A stretch of DNA of 64,000 nt from Bryum argenteum (lineage: Eukaryota; Streptophyta; Bryopsida; Bryales; Bryaceae), in NCBI GenBank assembly GCA_037043015.1, contig CM073321.1, positions 32,342,101 to 32,406,100 of the forward strand, given 5' to 3'. Below are positions 32,896 through 44,940 of this stretch, piece after piece; the stretch's first letter is position 1, and every line of letters starts with the position of its first letter. The notes under the pieces were generated by a model. That model worked only from the letters and a program-made list of their open reading frames with translations, searched no databases and was not told the origin of the DNA. The position numbers and the translations under genes are program-made.

Positions 32896-35800
32896 TGCCT
32901 CCCCCCTTCTTTAGCATGAAACTTGTCCTCAAGTTTGATATAACTTGAGTTGATTCCCGTTATATCGCGTTGGGTGGATGTTTCCTTGTAAATCTTGCAA
33001 ATCCATAGACCCATTTTCATAAATTTTATAAATTTTGTATGGGCCAAACCACCGCATTATGAATTTCCCTAGAAATTTTTGAAAACAACTATTATATGAT
33101 AATACCAAATCTCCAACTTTGAGTTCTTTGGGTTTAAGTTTGCTATCGTAATAGCTTTTACGCCTATTTTGCATTGATGCCATATGTAAATAAGCTTGGG
33201 CTCTTTTTTCGTCCAATTGTTCTAACTTAAAACACCTTTGTTTAAGGGATTCGACGTTCAATCTATTGTCTATTGCTATACGTAATAATTGAATTTCAAA
33301 CTCAATCGACAAAATGGGCTCTTGGCCATAAGCCAATTGAAATGGTGTATGTTTTGTTGTTACTTTGTATGCCGTGCGATAAGCCCATAGGGCATCTAAA
33401 ACCCTTTCATCACAGTCTGTATTGGATCCTTGAACGGTTTTGGTAATTATTTTACATAAAATAACATTGGTCCTCTCAGTTTGTCCATTGGCCCTTGGGT
33501 GATATGGTGTTAACTTCCTATGTTTGATGAAATATTTATTCAATAAATCCTCAATGATCATATTCACAAAATGGGTGCCTCTATCACTTACAAGTTCTTT
33601 GGGGCATCCAAAATGAATGATTATGTTTTCATAGAGAAATTTAGCAACGGTTTCCGCATCATCCGTTTTTGTTGGCATTGCTTCCGCCTACTTAGTCATA
33701 TATTCCGTAGCAATTAATATGTATCGACATCTTCCCTGTCTACTTGGAGGTTTGATTGGTCCTACAAAATCAATTCCCCATTTTTCAAATGATATCTTTG
33801 CCAAAATTGGATGTAAAGGCATAGCCAAGCTAGTTGTTGGTTTTCCAACGCGTTAGCATGGATCACATCTTTTCACATATTCTGCTGAATCTTTGAATAG
33901 AGTTGGCCACCAATAGCCAGCATTTGAGGCTTTTGTGGTTGTTACAAATCTTGCAAAATAGCCTCCACAAATTGAGTGATGGCATGCTTCCAAGATTGAT
34001 GGAACTTCGTTTGGATTAATACATCGCCTTAAAATTCCATCTTTTTCTTTCTTGTACAACACTTCACCTATCATAGTATAAGGAGCCGCTTTGTAAATTA
34101 ATCTATCTCTTTGTTTAGAAGTGTACTCTATTGGAATAGTTCCATTTTGCAAATAATGAATAATCTCGGCATATTCAAAAGGTATCACGCCTACTTCAAA
34201 GAGTTGTGCATCCGGTAAGTCGTCATTTATTGGTTCCGAGTTTACTTTATTGGACATACGTGATAAATGGTCCGCATTTAAGTGGCATTTTCCGGGTGTT
34301 ACTTGTATAATAAAATTAAATTCTTGTAATAAAAGTACCCATCTTGCAATCCTTCCACTAAGTTGTGGTTTATTTATCATGTACTTGAGCGCGTCATGAT
34401 CCACATGAAAAGTGAATTTGTAGCCTATTAAACAATGCCGATATTTTTGTACAGAAAAGATCATGCCTAAAGCTTCTCATTCCGTAACCAAATAATTTCG
34501 CTGAGCAAAGTTTAATTGCCGACTTGCAAAATATATTGAGTGGTCTCTTCCATTCTTGTCCTTTTGACTTGGTATACTTCCTATAGCCTAGTTGGAAGCA
34601 TCTACATACACCTCAAAGTCTTTATCCCAATTTCGGGGAGACCAAGATTGGTGCACTTATCAATTTTTGCTTCAAAGTGTTAAAAACTTCAACACAAGTA
34701 GGTGTCCATACCAGAGTAGTTTTACTTTTCCTCAAGAGATGCGTCAAAGGGAGTGCAATGTCAGCATACTTGTAAATATACCGTCTATAGTAGCCAACAT
34801 GGCCTAGAAAACCTTTGACTTCCGAGACAGTGTTTGGTGGTGGCAAATTTGCAATTATTGCTACCTTATCCGGATCGGTTGCCATGCCATCCTTTGATAC
34901 AATATGGCCAAGCAATTTTTCAAAAAGAACAATAAATTGTGACTTTGCCGCATTTATGGATATACCATATTTGTTACATTGTTGAAAACACTTGGATAGT
35001 CGGTCCGCATGATCTTTTTTTGAGCTAAATACGCAAAAGTCATCAAGAAAAATTTCCATGAATTTTCTCAAATACTTTTGGAAGGCCGTAGTCATTGCTC
35101 TTTAAAATGTAGCTGGCGCATCGCATAAGCCAAATGGCATTTCATTATATGCAAACGTACCCCAGTCTGCTGTAAAGGTCGGAAGCGCTCTATACTCCTT
35201 GGCAATTTGAACTTGGTTATTTTTAGAGAATCCATGAAGAAAGGAATACGTTTCATGTCCGGCTACACTATCTAATAGTGTGTCCGTAAATAGCAAAGGA
35301 AAATGGTCCTTCTTTGTTACAGCATTCAATTTCCGAAAATCTTGGCAAATTCGAAGTTTGCCATCTTTCTTTGGTACTACAACAATCGGTGAAACCCATT
35401 CTCTATATGGAATCGGATAAATTTATTCGCATTCACTATATGGAACTCGATAAATGAATCCGCATTCTAACAATTTATCTATTTCCTCTTTGACAATGAG
35501 TGAATATTTTGGATTCATGCGATATTGTCTTTGTCGAATAGGTTATGTATTTTCTTCTAAGACAATTCGATGTTCACAAATTTCAGGTGGAATACCTCTA
35601 AGGTCTTTGTATGTCCACGCAAAGCTCTTCTTATTTGCTTTGAAGAATTTGAGCCATGTTGTAAATTCCTGTGAAGTTAATTCTTCATATACTTTTATTA
35701 CTTGGGGTTCTTCCTCAGTTCCTAAATTCATATCTTGGCAATTTAATTTCAAAGATCCAAGTTGAGTAGGATCTTGATCTATATCACTTGGAAACTCTTC

Positions 35801-36078
35801 ACCATCTTTAGAATCCGAAGTGGAATTAGGCAAACTACTTCATCTATAATTCGTATTGTACGACCTCCAACAATACTTCCAACTCTCACTTCTTGGACCA
35901 CACCATGAGCAACCTCTGTGCCATCAATGTTAAATAGAGAAACAAGTTTTGAATTCTCAAATTCAGACCATGTTCTAACTGATGCCGATCCTTCTGCACT
36001 TGAACTAGGGCCTCCACCCGAAGATAGACTACAACGTAAAGCCCCATTCATATCTGCATAAAAAAAATTGAATGTCAA
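32896..36078 (-). mobile_element. Ty3/Gypsy LTR retrotransposon fossil, pol region
   Basis: On the minus strand the order is protease-like region (about 36078-35540), reverse transcriptase with a FLDDF active-site motif, RNase H, the H2C2 zinc-binding and core domains of integrase, and an integrase C-terminus ending at 32929, followed by a purine-rich tract (32896-32911). This order is that of Ty3/Gypsy elements. No gag and no clear pair of LTRs were found. The coding region is broken in several places, so it is an old, dead copy. No chromodomain is evident. Confidence 0.85.
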
Positions 36079-36087
36079 ACAAGTAAG

Positions 36088-37105
36088 GGGTTAGGCATGT
36101 GCCTACCTCTGATAAAACATGTGAACGTACAAATAAAATGATTCTTGTTAAAGAAGTAACAAAGAAGTGGCCGAAAATCCAAATCCAAGTCAGCAATTTT
36201 TATAAGGGTAGGCATGTGCCTACCCTTCACGTAGCTTACAAATATACAATTGTTGAAGGAGGTGTGAATTTTGAATCCACTCTCCATTCACCAATTGTAA
36301 ATAAATGATGTTAAAGACTTACAAATTGTCAGTACTTCAATGAAAGCTTACAAATATAAGTGAATGTTTTTATAAGCGTAAGCATGCGCCTAGTACGTAT
36401 AATGGAACATACAAATATACAATTATTGGAAGCAGGGTAGGCACCTGCCTACCTTAGATAAAACATATGGATATATAAAAATAAAAGTCATGTAAAAAGA
36501 GTTCATAAGGGTAACAGATACGGTACGACTCTAGCAAAAAAATCGAGATCCAAGTGACTAAATTTTATCAAGGTTGGCATATGACTACTCCTTATACAAA
36601 TTTACAACTAACTTACAAATATAAAATTACTGAACAAGGTAGGCAAGTGCATACCACAATATATTAATAATTTGAGAATGTTAAAGAAAATAATGTAAAT
36701 AATGTTCAGGAACTTAAAGACTCGGTACAACGCTACAACGCAATCCGAAATCTCTAATACAAGTAACCAAATTCCATAGGGGTTAGCATGTGCCTACCCT
36801 TCATGGAACTTACAAAATATCCAATTATTGGAGGCGGGTAGGCATGTATCCGTCGGGCTTCAATAATTTACACATGGTTAGTTTTTATAGGTAGAAGTTC
36901 CAAAATGGGTACAACCTGCTTGACATATCCCAAATACAAGTGATTAAATTCTATAACGATAGGCATGTGCATACCACAATAATTCAACAATGAGAGAATA
37001 AATAATGTTCAAGAACTTAAAGACTCGGTACAACGCTACAACGCAATCCGAAATCCCTAATAGAAGTAACAAAATTCCATAGGGGTTGGCATGTGTCTAC
37101 CCTTC
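36088..37105. repeat. Palindrome family GTAGGCA-NN-TGCCTAC, dispersed part
   Basis: Ten copies near 36090, 36206, 36377, 36436, 36573, 36640, 36781, 36836, 36959 and 37085. The best, at 36206-36225, has nine-base arms (GGGTAGGCA / TGCCTACCC) around TG. Intervals fall near 55-67 or 118-140 bp, as if built from roughly 60-bp modules. Some blocks recur, for example AAGACTCGGTACAACGCTAC at about 36717 and 37020. Confidence 0.8.
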
Positions 37106-37820
37106 ATAAAACTCACAAAATATCCAAAGCGGGACCGGCATAAGCTTGATGTGGAGATGCTGAGCTTGAGTTGTATCCGACACCGGAATTTGGTTCACTT
37201 TGCGAGAGGTTCACCGGAATTTATGGCATGCATTTGGTTAAGGCAAATTTTGTTTTTGGGTTAAAAATGCACCCGATACTACTTGAGGGCTGATTGGCTG
37301 GATTTTGTCGCTGAGCACCATCTTCACGAAGGCCAACACCTTCTCTTCACTCTCGTTGCCGACTCACTCCTCGTCGTGCGAGAAGTGACCTTTCTCAACT
37401 AATGACTCAGAATCTTGACTAGGTGCAGATTGTCATTAGCTCTTGACCTGCAACCATGAGTAGTTTGCAAAAGCATGAGAACATGAATAGATTGCAAAAC
37501 ATGAGAACGTAGCTGAATAGTTTCTGATGCGATTTTGTTACTCATGCAATCATGTTATTTTGAAGTATCGCTCGAGTTTCTTATCCTGTTACGTTCCCTT
37601 TTCTGGAATGATCAAACAAAGCCAGTTTACAAAGGTGAGCCAAATGGAACGTTATTAGTGAGGCCTTTGCTAATTGGGCGTAGGAAGAGGTGCACAAATC
37701 GTACCAAGCGGTGATCCTCAGAATATTGACAATTGATACTCTCTCATTTACGCATGAGGTATTTCTCAAGAAAATGATATGATAGTAACATCCGTACTTG
37801 AGATAAACATATCAGATTCT

Positions 37821-38665
37821 TGGAATATGAAATGGTTGTCTTGTGTGCAAGTAAGATAAGCGAAGCTTTCAACTTTCTGGTCCTCTTGATTGCAGATTTG
37901 TATCACGCAGGGCTTGACAAGAACATCCATAACTTGAAGTCGATTGGCGGTTAGAGTGCTGGAATGTTTTCCGAGGCAATAGAGCTTGGTGCACCCACCA
38001 GCTTTGGCTCTATCTTCATATCTTTCCGGAGTGACATATATTTGTGATCACGTCATAGTTCACGTCTGCTCCTTTGATGGTTATTTAGGAGGTGAGTCAA
38101 CTTTGTTCAAAAGCGTGAGATTCGGACAAATGTGATGTGTTGCTCTTAACGTTAGAATCTACTAGTGGTCTATCATATCCTTGGAATAAGAAGTGGTTCT
38201 TTTTTGTGCACATACGAAGAAGAACTCGTTCAACTTACTGACCAGTCCTATTGGATTGCAGCTTAATTTTACGCACAAAAACATTCAAAGCCTGAAGTCA
38301 ATTCACAGTTTGAGTTCTTGAATGTTTTTTGAGGTAGTGTAGGTTGCCGCATGCATCAGTTTTGGGCTTGGCTTCATTCTGCTTCGCTCTCGTGTAAACT
38401 CCCGTGCATGTACTTCCGGTCACGTTATCGTCTTTATCTGCACCATTGATCAACAGTTATTCTCGAGGTGAGTCTGCTTTGTGAGATCATGACTTGTGCT
38501 CAGACTGACTGAGGAGCATGTGATGTGTTGCTCTTGAGTCTTGATGTGAAGATCTTTTTGATGGTTTATCATATTATTGGAATGCGAAGTGGTTGTAGGC
38601 TGTGCACACAAAAAGGAGGATTTCTACTTAGTGGTCCTCCTGGATCGCAACTTGAATTTATGTTT
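37821..38665 (+). repeat. Diverged 361-396 bp tandem repeat, two copies and a partial third
   Basis: Starts are marked by TGGAATATGAAATGGTTG (37821), a variant at 38182 and another at 38578. Each unit then has GGTCCTC/CAGTCCTA-type words, GATTGCAG, AACTTGAAGTC and GAGGTGAGTC near its end. The repeated GATTGCAG and GAGGTGAGTC resemble splice borders, so these may be repeated leader exons or promoter units for the gene at 39.2 kb. Confidence 0.65.
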
Positions 38666-38694
38666 TCATTTAGACTTTGTTTTCGTGAGTGCAA

Positions 38695-39130
38695 AAAATG
38701 AAGGGTAGGCCCATGCCTACCTCCTCTTTGTAATAAAATTTATTTTTGGTGAATAAGGAGGGTGGGCACATGCCTACTTCTTCTTCGTATTGAATTAAAT
38801 GTTAGTGCATGAAGAGGGTGGGCACATGCCTACTGTATTTTCATTTAGACTTTGTTTTCGTCAGTGCAAAGAGTGAAGGTTGGGCCCATGCCTACCTCCT
38901 CTTTGTAATAAAATTGATTTTTGGTGAATTAGGAGGGTGGGCACATGCCTAACTCTTCTTTGAATTGAATTAAATGTTAGTGCATGAAGAGGGTGGACAC
39001 ATGCCTACCATGATCTCATTTGGACTTTGTTCTTGTGAGTGAAAAGCTTGAAGGGTAGGCACATGACTACCTCCTCTTTGCAATTAAATTGGTTTTCGGT
39101 GGATAGAGTGGGTGGGCATATGCCTACCGC
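38695..39130. repeat. Palindrome family GTAGGCA-NN-TGCCTAC, tandem part with ~175-bp higher-order unit
   Basis: Eight palindromes near 38704, 38760, 38818, 38878, 38936, 38991, 39055 and 39111, spaced 55-64 bp. Three different roughly 58-bp subunits alternate, giving a higher-order unit of 174-177 bp (38704, 38878, 39055). The array ends about 70 bp before the reading frame at 39199. Confidence 0.85.
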
Positions 39131-39623
39131 CTTTTTTCAAGACTTTGTTTTCCTTCGTATAAACTTGTATCAATAAAATTTGAAGCTGATACATTTTTTT
39201 GCTGTTGTCCTTGGTAGAAGATGGAGAGCCAAAAATCACCAAATATTTCCGATGTGGTTTCAAGGATCAGGAATGGTGGTTGTCTCGAGCCAAAAAAATA
39301 CCAATTTTGCATATCTTGGAATATGCATGGCTAAACAACGGCGTCTGGTGTCGGTTGACAAATTTTGTTGGCAAAGTAATTAAGATTGTTGAGCTTGCTC
39401 CAACGAATGGTGAAGGCTTATGCGAGGTTTTCTTGGGCGGCCCAAATAAAGATGAGCCTTCATCATATATCTTGAAGTCCAAAAAAATTGTTCGTTATGC
39501 AGATTACTTTGGAATGCGATTCATTGAACTTGCGAAATATTCAAATTGGTGGGAGAGTATTGATATTCACCAACAAGAATTGCGTGAAAGGATTGTGATC
39601 ACCGTGACAAGTATGAGCGAATT

Positions 39624-39813
39624 ACCTTTACTTTTATACAAACATAACAGCTCACTAGGTCTGGGACCTTTTTTCATATAGTGTCCACCCTGAGAGGGTA
39701 TTAGTAGTCCTATACCACTGTTGTTAGGTCCTGTGGGCATATCATCAAGGGTAGGTCGAACGGACACTTTATTCACGCCAACCCTTACGGGTCTGGTGTT
39801 CTTCTTCTTCTTC
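39624..39813 (+). mobile_element. 190-bp SINE-like insertion with 12-bp target site duplication
   Basis: TATGAGCGAATT occurs at 39612-39623 and again at 39814-39825, exactly flanking a 190-bp segment that ends in TTCTTCTTCTTC. The host frame is the same on both sides. A simple-sequence tail plus a long target duplication is the mark of a retroposed SINE. Within it, GGTAGGTCGAACGGAC is weakly B-box-like, but no convincing A box was found, so the parent RNA is unknown. Confidence 0.7.
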
Positions 39814-42540
39814 TATGAGCGAATTGGAAATTGAGAAATTTAGGATTTATATGGAAGAGTACGAAAGGCGAATGCATGGGACGGGAACATTATCGAATGA
39901 AACTGGAGTATTGGCCGCCAATGATCCTATAATGTATGGACTCTTGTTTCCGCACGAGATGCTTCTAGACTTGCACAATTATGATCAACTCCATCGTCGA
40001 TTGGCTTCAAATCTAAAAAGAGAAAAAACATAAAAAATTCTCGATTATCTTAAACTCAAGGTGGAGCACAAGTTGGACGCGAGAATGAAGGATTAACAGA
40101 GTTCGATTTTGTTGAAACTATACAACCATCTTTGCAAAGTCGTGGGAACACTAATCAGCTACTTTCTGCTGATATTACTCCACAGAAAGCTATCAAGGAT
40201 GATGAACTAATATTGCAAACTCAAAGCGAAATCGATTCGAGATTTGTATTTGAAAAAGATTTCTCATTTGGAGTGGATGTCGCAGAGATACGACCAGCAA
40301 TCAACATTTTAACAAATCAACGCATGCTAAATGTTGCACATGCAAACTCTGTTTACAAGAGACTAAGGAAAATTCAGTTTCCCGAAGCAAATATAATGAC
40401 TCTACAACAGATGCACTATGTACCACCTATGATTCTTTGAATGATTTTGGAGGGAGTTTGGAACCATACATATTCAAGAAAGTAGGAGTGATATTTTGCG
40501 ATGCCTTGACTTGATGTTAGGCAATACTCTACAGGAAAAAAGAGATAAGTTTTTACTTTTTTTGACATGAAAACTTGTTGATCGTCAACATATCATACAT
40601 GCTTGTCAAGTGCTAGCAAAGAAAGATCGGATACTTGGTATACTATCGGATGAAGGGTTTCGAAGGTTGTTTACTAAGCGACCGGCATTAGTTGTGGTGT
40701 AGAATGAAGAGTGGAACTATCTAGTGACATCGTACAAGAAGAACGAGGAAAATACAATGAGAAAGTACCATAGTACGGTAGGAGAAACCCTTGAGAAGAT
40801 ACGTATGATTTGGAAAGAATTTGGTTCACCTAGTCCGTACAACAATGAAGATGTGGAGAAGAGGCGTCTATTTCTTCAATGTTTACCTAGCATTACTAGT
40901 AGTCCTATCGACATTGCAGATATAAATCTATCTATTCAGAAGATGAATCTTCTATTCAGAGACTATATTTCTATGGCAACAGACAATGATGACTGTTGGA
41001 TGGGTTTGAAGGCAATGTGTAATGTATATGATTACAGGTTCACACATTTTTCTGAAAAAAAGAAGGTTCACGAGTTACAAGGAGTCAAAGGAAAGCAAAA
41101 GAAATCAGAGACTTATGAACGTAAGCGTATGGCCATTTCATGGTTAAGACCATTGCAAGAGACTACTTGAAACGATTTTATTATACTGTGCCAAGGAGCT
41201 ACTATAATCGCAGCAAGTATAGATCAAAAAGTTCATTTTGGTCCAAAAAGTATTGATCCCATTCTACACACATTGTATGCTTGGGCCGAGAAGTCAAATC
41301 TTTGTGCAGGAGTTCAGAATGCTGTGCGATGGCTTGACACTGAAGCAACATGTGAAATACAAGAGAAAAGAATTTGGTTGGATCGTGAGATTACACAGTA
41401 TGGAGAGAAGAAAGCAATAGCTATTTTGGGGCGTGATGTTACGAATGGATTCAAAAAGAACTGGATGCACATTAAAGATTTGACGTCATTCGAGACTATG
41501 GCTAAATACAAGTTTCTAATACCTTTCAAGATTCATAATCACGTGAAATTAAATTTGGAAGGAAAACTTGGTTTATTTGCCAATGGAAAAGAGATTTTTT
41601 CTGATGGTGAAGATGGAGCTTGGATGATGGAGTTCAATTTTGGAGAAGGTCAACGGGGTGCAGGTCTCAAGACGAAGGTGAAAGTGGGTGGATTCTTATT
41701 TGATGAAGGAAACGGAACATTATGTCGCCCTGCATTATGGACTTTTGATTGTCGAAAGGGTCCAAATGGACTTTTTTGGACCGAGCTTGAGTACAAGTCT
41801 ATCATCCAAAGAATTTCGATTTGGATGGCTGATGTCGAGCGTTGAAACGCAATCTTCATGCTTCTAGCTGTTGAGAATGCAGAGTTGGTGATTTCTGCAT
41901 TGGGTGTGTCGAACTCACCATGATGGCATATTATTACACGTATTTATGCTTTTGCTCCACAAACTCAAGCGCATGGACAAACAATAAAAGATTGTGGTAA
42001 AGTGATCGCAAAATACACTCCACTAGGTCCAATTGTTTTTGTAATGCATCATTATTAACAACATCAACTGTGGAGAATTTCGCCAAAGATGTTCAGGTTC
42101 TTGATTCTTCATTTATGAAGCCTTTGAATGGTTGGGATATGTGTTCGAAGTACCGCGATTCGCGTGTTCAGGAGTTGTAGATGAAATTATCTCATCGTAT
42201 TTTCGATCGGATTTGTGGATGATTATTGGTATTGGAATTTTTCATATGATTCATGCTTTAGCTGGCAAAATAACACATCTTGTTTTATTTGAATTCGACG
42301 AGAACATGACCCTCTAGCTTCGCAAGTGGAAAGTAGAAACAATAGATGGAATTTCACCGAAAGATGGAGATGAACCGTTGTGGAGAGATATGGAATTGAA
42401 CTCTTCATCCGATGAAATTGATTAAAGTATTGAGAGCAGTGATGAAGATTGCAGTCATCTACCAAAGAAGATGCGTAGGCAACCAAGAAATGCACCTAAT
42501 CTTCAAGGTACAAATACGGCAGTGAACATTACAAACATGG

Positions 42541-42690
42541 AAGGAGTTGCAGGAATTGCAGGAGTTAAAGAAGTTGGAGGAGTTGGAGGTGTTAGAGGGG
42601 TTGGAGGCGTTGGAAGAGTTAGAGAATTTGGAGGAGTTGGAGAAGTTGGAGGAGTTGGAGGAGTTAGAGGTGTTGGAGGAGTTGGAGGAT
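42541..42690 (+). repeat. GGAGTTGGA-type coding minisatellite
   Basis: Nine- and eighteen-base units of GGAGTTGGAGGAGTTAGAG type, reading GVGGV in one frame and EELEE in another. It lies near the 3' end of the unrecognised gene and probably grew by slippage. Which frame was coding is not clear. Confidence 0.75.
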
Positions 42691-42895
42691 CTTCTTCTCA
42701 AAATTCCTTTCACGTTTCTCCCACCCAGATTTCTGAAGATCAAGATATGAATGAAGACGGTTACCGTTATTTTCCTGCTTTTAAACTTTGGTTTGATGGT
42801 AATCAGTGGTATACACGCAGAGAATCACCAAGTGCCTCGAATGAATGTTCTTTAATTTATACCTGCACTGAATTACCGTCGTATCATAATACTTA

Positions 42896-44440
42896 GGAGT
42901 TAACTGCAAGGGAACTTGGTGAAGTTGATGTTGGTGTAAACGTAGCAATGGAATTTGTGGAGAATGCTTTGGTATATCCATCAGACAGAGATCCATTTAG
43001 TTTGAATTTACCAAATTCAACCGCGTAGATTGTACATAAATGATAGAGCTTGCATTATGAAGAAATATTTTAATTTATGTTGATTATATAAATATGTACG
43101 TGTGTTGCAATTTCCTTTAAATAAATTGATTTCTATTGTGTCTATTACGTATTTGAATGTTGTCATTTGAAAGAAGTCTTCTAATAGTGATGACTTTACT
43201 TTCAAAAATTTCAAACACCAAAAGTACAAAAGAAGAATGGAGTTTGGGGTACGCATGTGCCTATGTCCGATAAGAGCTTTGAATCAAGAAAACCTAGACT
43301 TTGAAAGTAGAATAGGCCTACTTTGAATCAATCCGGCGTGTTAGTAATTTGATGTAGCCAAGCAAGCATTGAGATACCGTTCACAGAATACAACACAATT
43401 GCTTCGTAGCAGTTGTACAGGAGAGGCAAATATTTATATATAAATTCACTTACAGTAATGAATACAACATCAGGTCAAGGGAAATAATATAATTTATCAC
43501 ATCATACACATTCAATGATTGTTACGAATCTCGAAATTTCTGCCTCTAAATTTTCAGTTTCAACAAATGTAAATTCCTCTAAATTAAAAATGTGAGAGCA
43601 ATCGCATGTTTAATAGCACACTATGAAATAAGCTATACAAGTGAAAAGCCATAAGTTACAGAGACAATATCCAAGAAAGTTACCACTTTGTAGGTCTTCT
43701 TTAAAGAAAACGTATTTTCCAACAAACAAACAAGTGCACATGCCTATGAGCACTTTTAAGGAAGCAGATGTTTTTCGTATATCAATCTTCATTTTTCTTT
43801 GTCGAAGAACTTTATGATCTATCATTGATATCTTCATTCTTAGTAGACTCTTTATTTCTATTTTTATTTTGGTGTTTTATAATATTTAATATTTAGTTTT
43901 ATTTTACAAAATTCACTTTATTTTTCTTACCTAATATGTTGAGATGCAGTATTAAATCAATTTTCTTTTCCATTTTCATTTATTTGTGTTTATTTGTTTA
44001 CTTCCAATTCTTGGTATTAATCAAAGTATTTGTTTATGAGATGTTATCAGATTACTTCTCAGATTCTTATATCCGTACTTTGTAATTTAGATTGTACACT
44101 TTATTTAGAATACCATTTTTTAGTTTTGTTACATTTTGTAATTAAATTTGTAATTTTTTTGTATCATACTTTGGATTATAATTTGTATTGTAGTTTGTGT
44201 TCAATCTCTTAAAACACTTCTTGTTTAGACTATGTATTTTACTCCATTTTCTAATTTATACTCTAGTTCTAATATATATATTCTAAAATAATTTGTATTC
44301 TACTCCATCTTCTTTGATCAATCCTACTTCATAGTTTTCTTTATCTTCTGCTCTGCATTTGACTTTCTATTCTATTATGTCTTCTACTTTGTATATTTCA
44401 CTTTGTATTTTAATACATGTTCTAAATTATATATTACAAC
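42896..44440. other. AT-rich spacer with two stray palindrome copies
   Basis: No gene seen. Degenerate copies of the GCATGTGCCTA / GCACATGCCTA half of the palindrome occur near 43252 and 43737. From 43.9 kb on the sequence is strongly T-rich. Confidence 0.5.
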
Positions 44441-44940
44441 TACGTTTGGCAAATGAATAAAAAATTATGATATTTAGACGACTTTTATATTTATTCATCA
44501 TTGTCATTCACAAATATTATGATAGTAAAAATATGTAGGGACGTTTGGCAATCCAATAGTAAAACATCATGATATGTACACGACCTCCATTTTCACTTAT
44601 TATTATGAATTTCAATTATCATGATAGTGAGGATATGAAGGATCCTTGGCAATTAAGTTATACAACCTTCAGTTTAAATAATTTCAATAAGAAGCCTTCA
44701 ATAATTTTTAGTAGTTTTCAGTAACTTTTAGTAGTTTTAATTACAGGGGGTGAAGGCCACACAAGAGCAAATTATAAGAGGCAAGGGCTAAAAGATTGTA
44801 GGCTTGACCTCCATAATATTTATTTTAGTAAAAATAAAGGGTTGCCAAAAAGATGGTCACTCACAAATATTGTGATTTTGCTAATATCTTGATTTAGGGT
44901 GAAATATCATGATATTTGGGTGGTTGTCAAACGCACCCTA
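44441..44940. mobile_element. MITE-like element with CGTTTGRCAA inverted ends
   Basis: The left end TACGTTTGGCAA and the right end TTGTCAAACGCA are inverted matches, each followed inward by ATGATATTT-like sequence. A second direct copy of GACGTTTGGCAA occurs at about 44550. The size of about 500 bp and terminal GGGTGCGTTTG-like sequence resemble hAT-type MITEs of plants. No clear target duplication was found. Confidence 0.4.

Larger units (their letters stand above)
39199..42895 (+). pseudogene. Unrecognised element gene, broken
   Basis: Coding-like sequence appears on the plus strand in successive open stretches: 39199-39623 (KYFRCGFKDQEWWLSRAKK, VWCRLTNFVGKVIKIVELAP), 39826-40033, 40132-40440, 40724-41170, 41273-41845 (LYAWAEKSNLCAGVQNAVRW, GAWMMEFNFGEGQRGAGLK) and 42471-42896. 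The stretches share style and order, so they look like one long protein of over 1,000 residues that is now broken in several places, with one of the interruptions made by a SINE-like insertion. I recognise no domain: no polymerase, integrase, DDE or capsid motif was seen. Palindrome arrays lie upstream, with stray copies downstream (43.25 and 43.74 kb), so the gene and the palindrome family may form one element. Confidence 0.5.

Noticed and set aside
32929-39130. Palindrome arrays as LTRs of the Gypsy fossil
   Set aside because: The palindromes are found on one side only, and I found no matching copy left of 32.9 kb.
42541-42690. Collagen-like or Asn/Ser-repeat protein
   Set aside because: A simple nine-base repeat stays open in several frames; no independent sign of selection for one of them.
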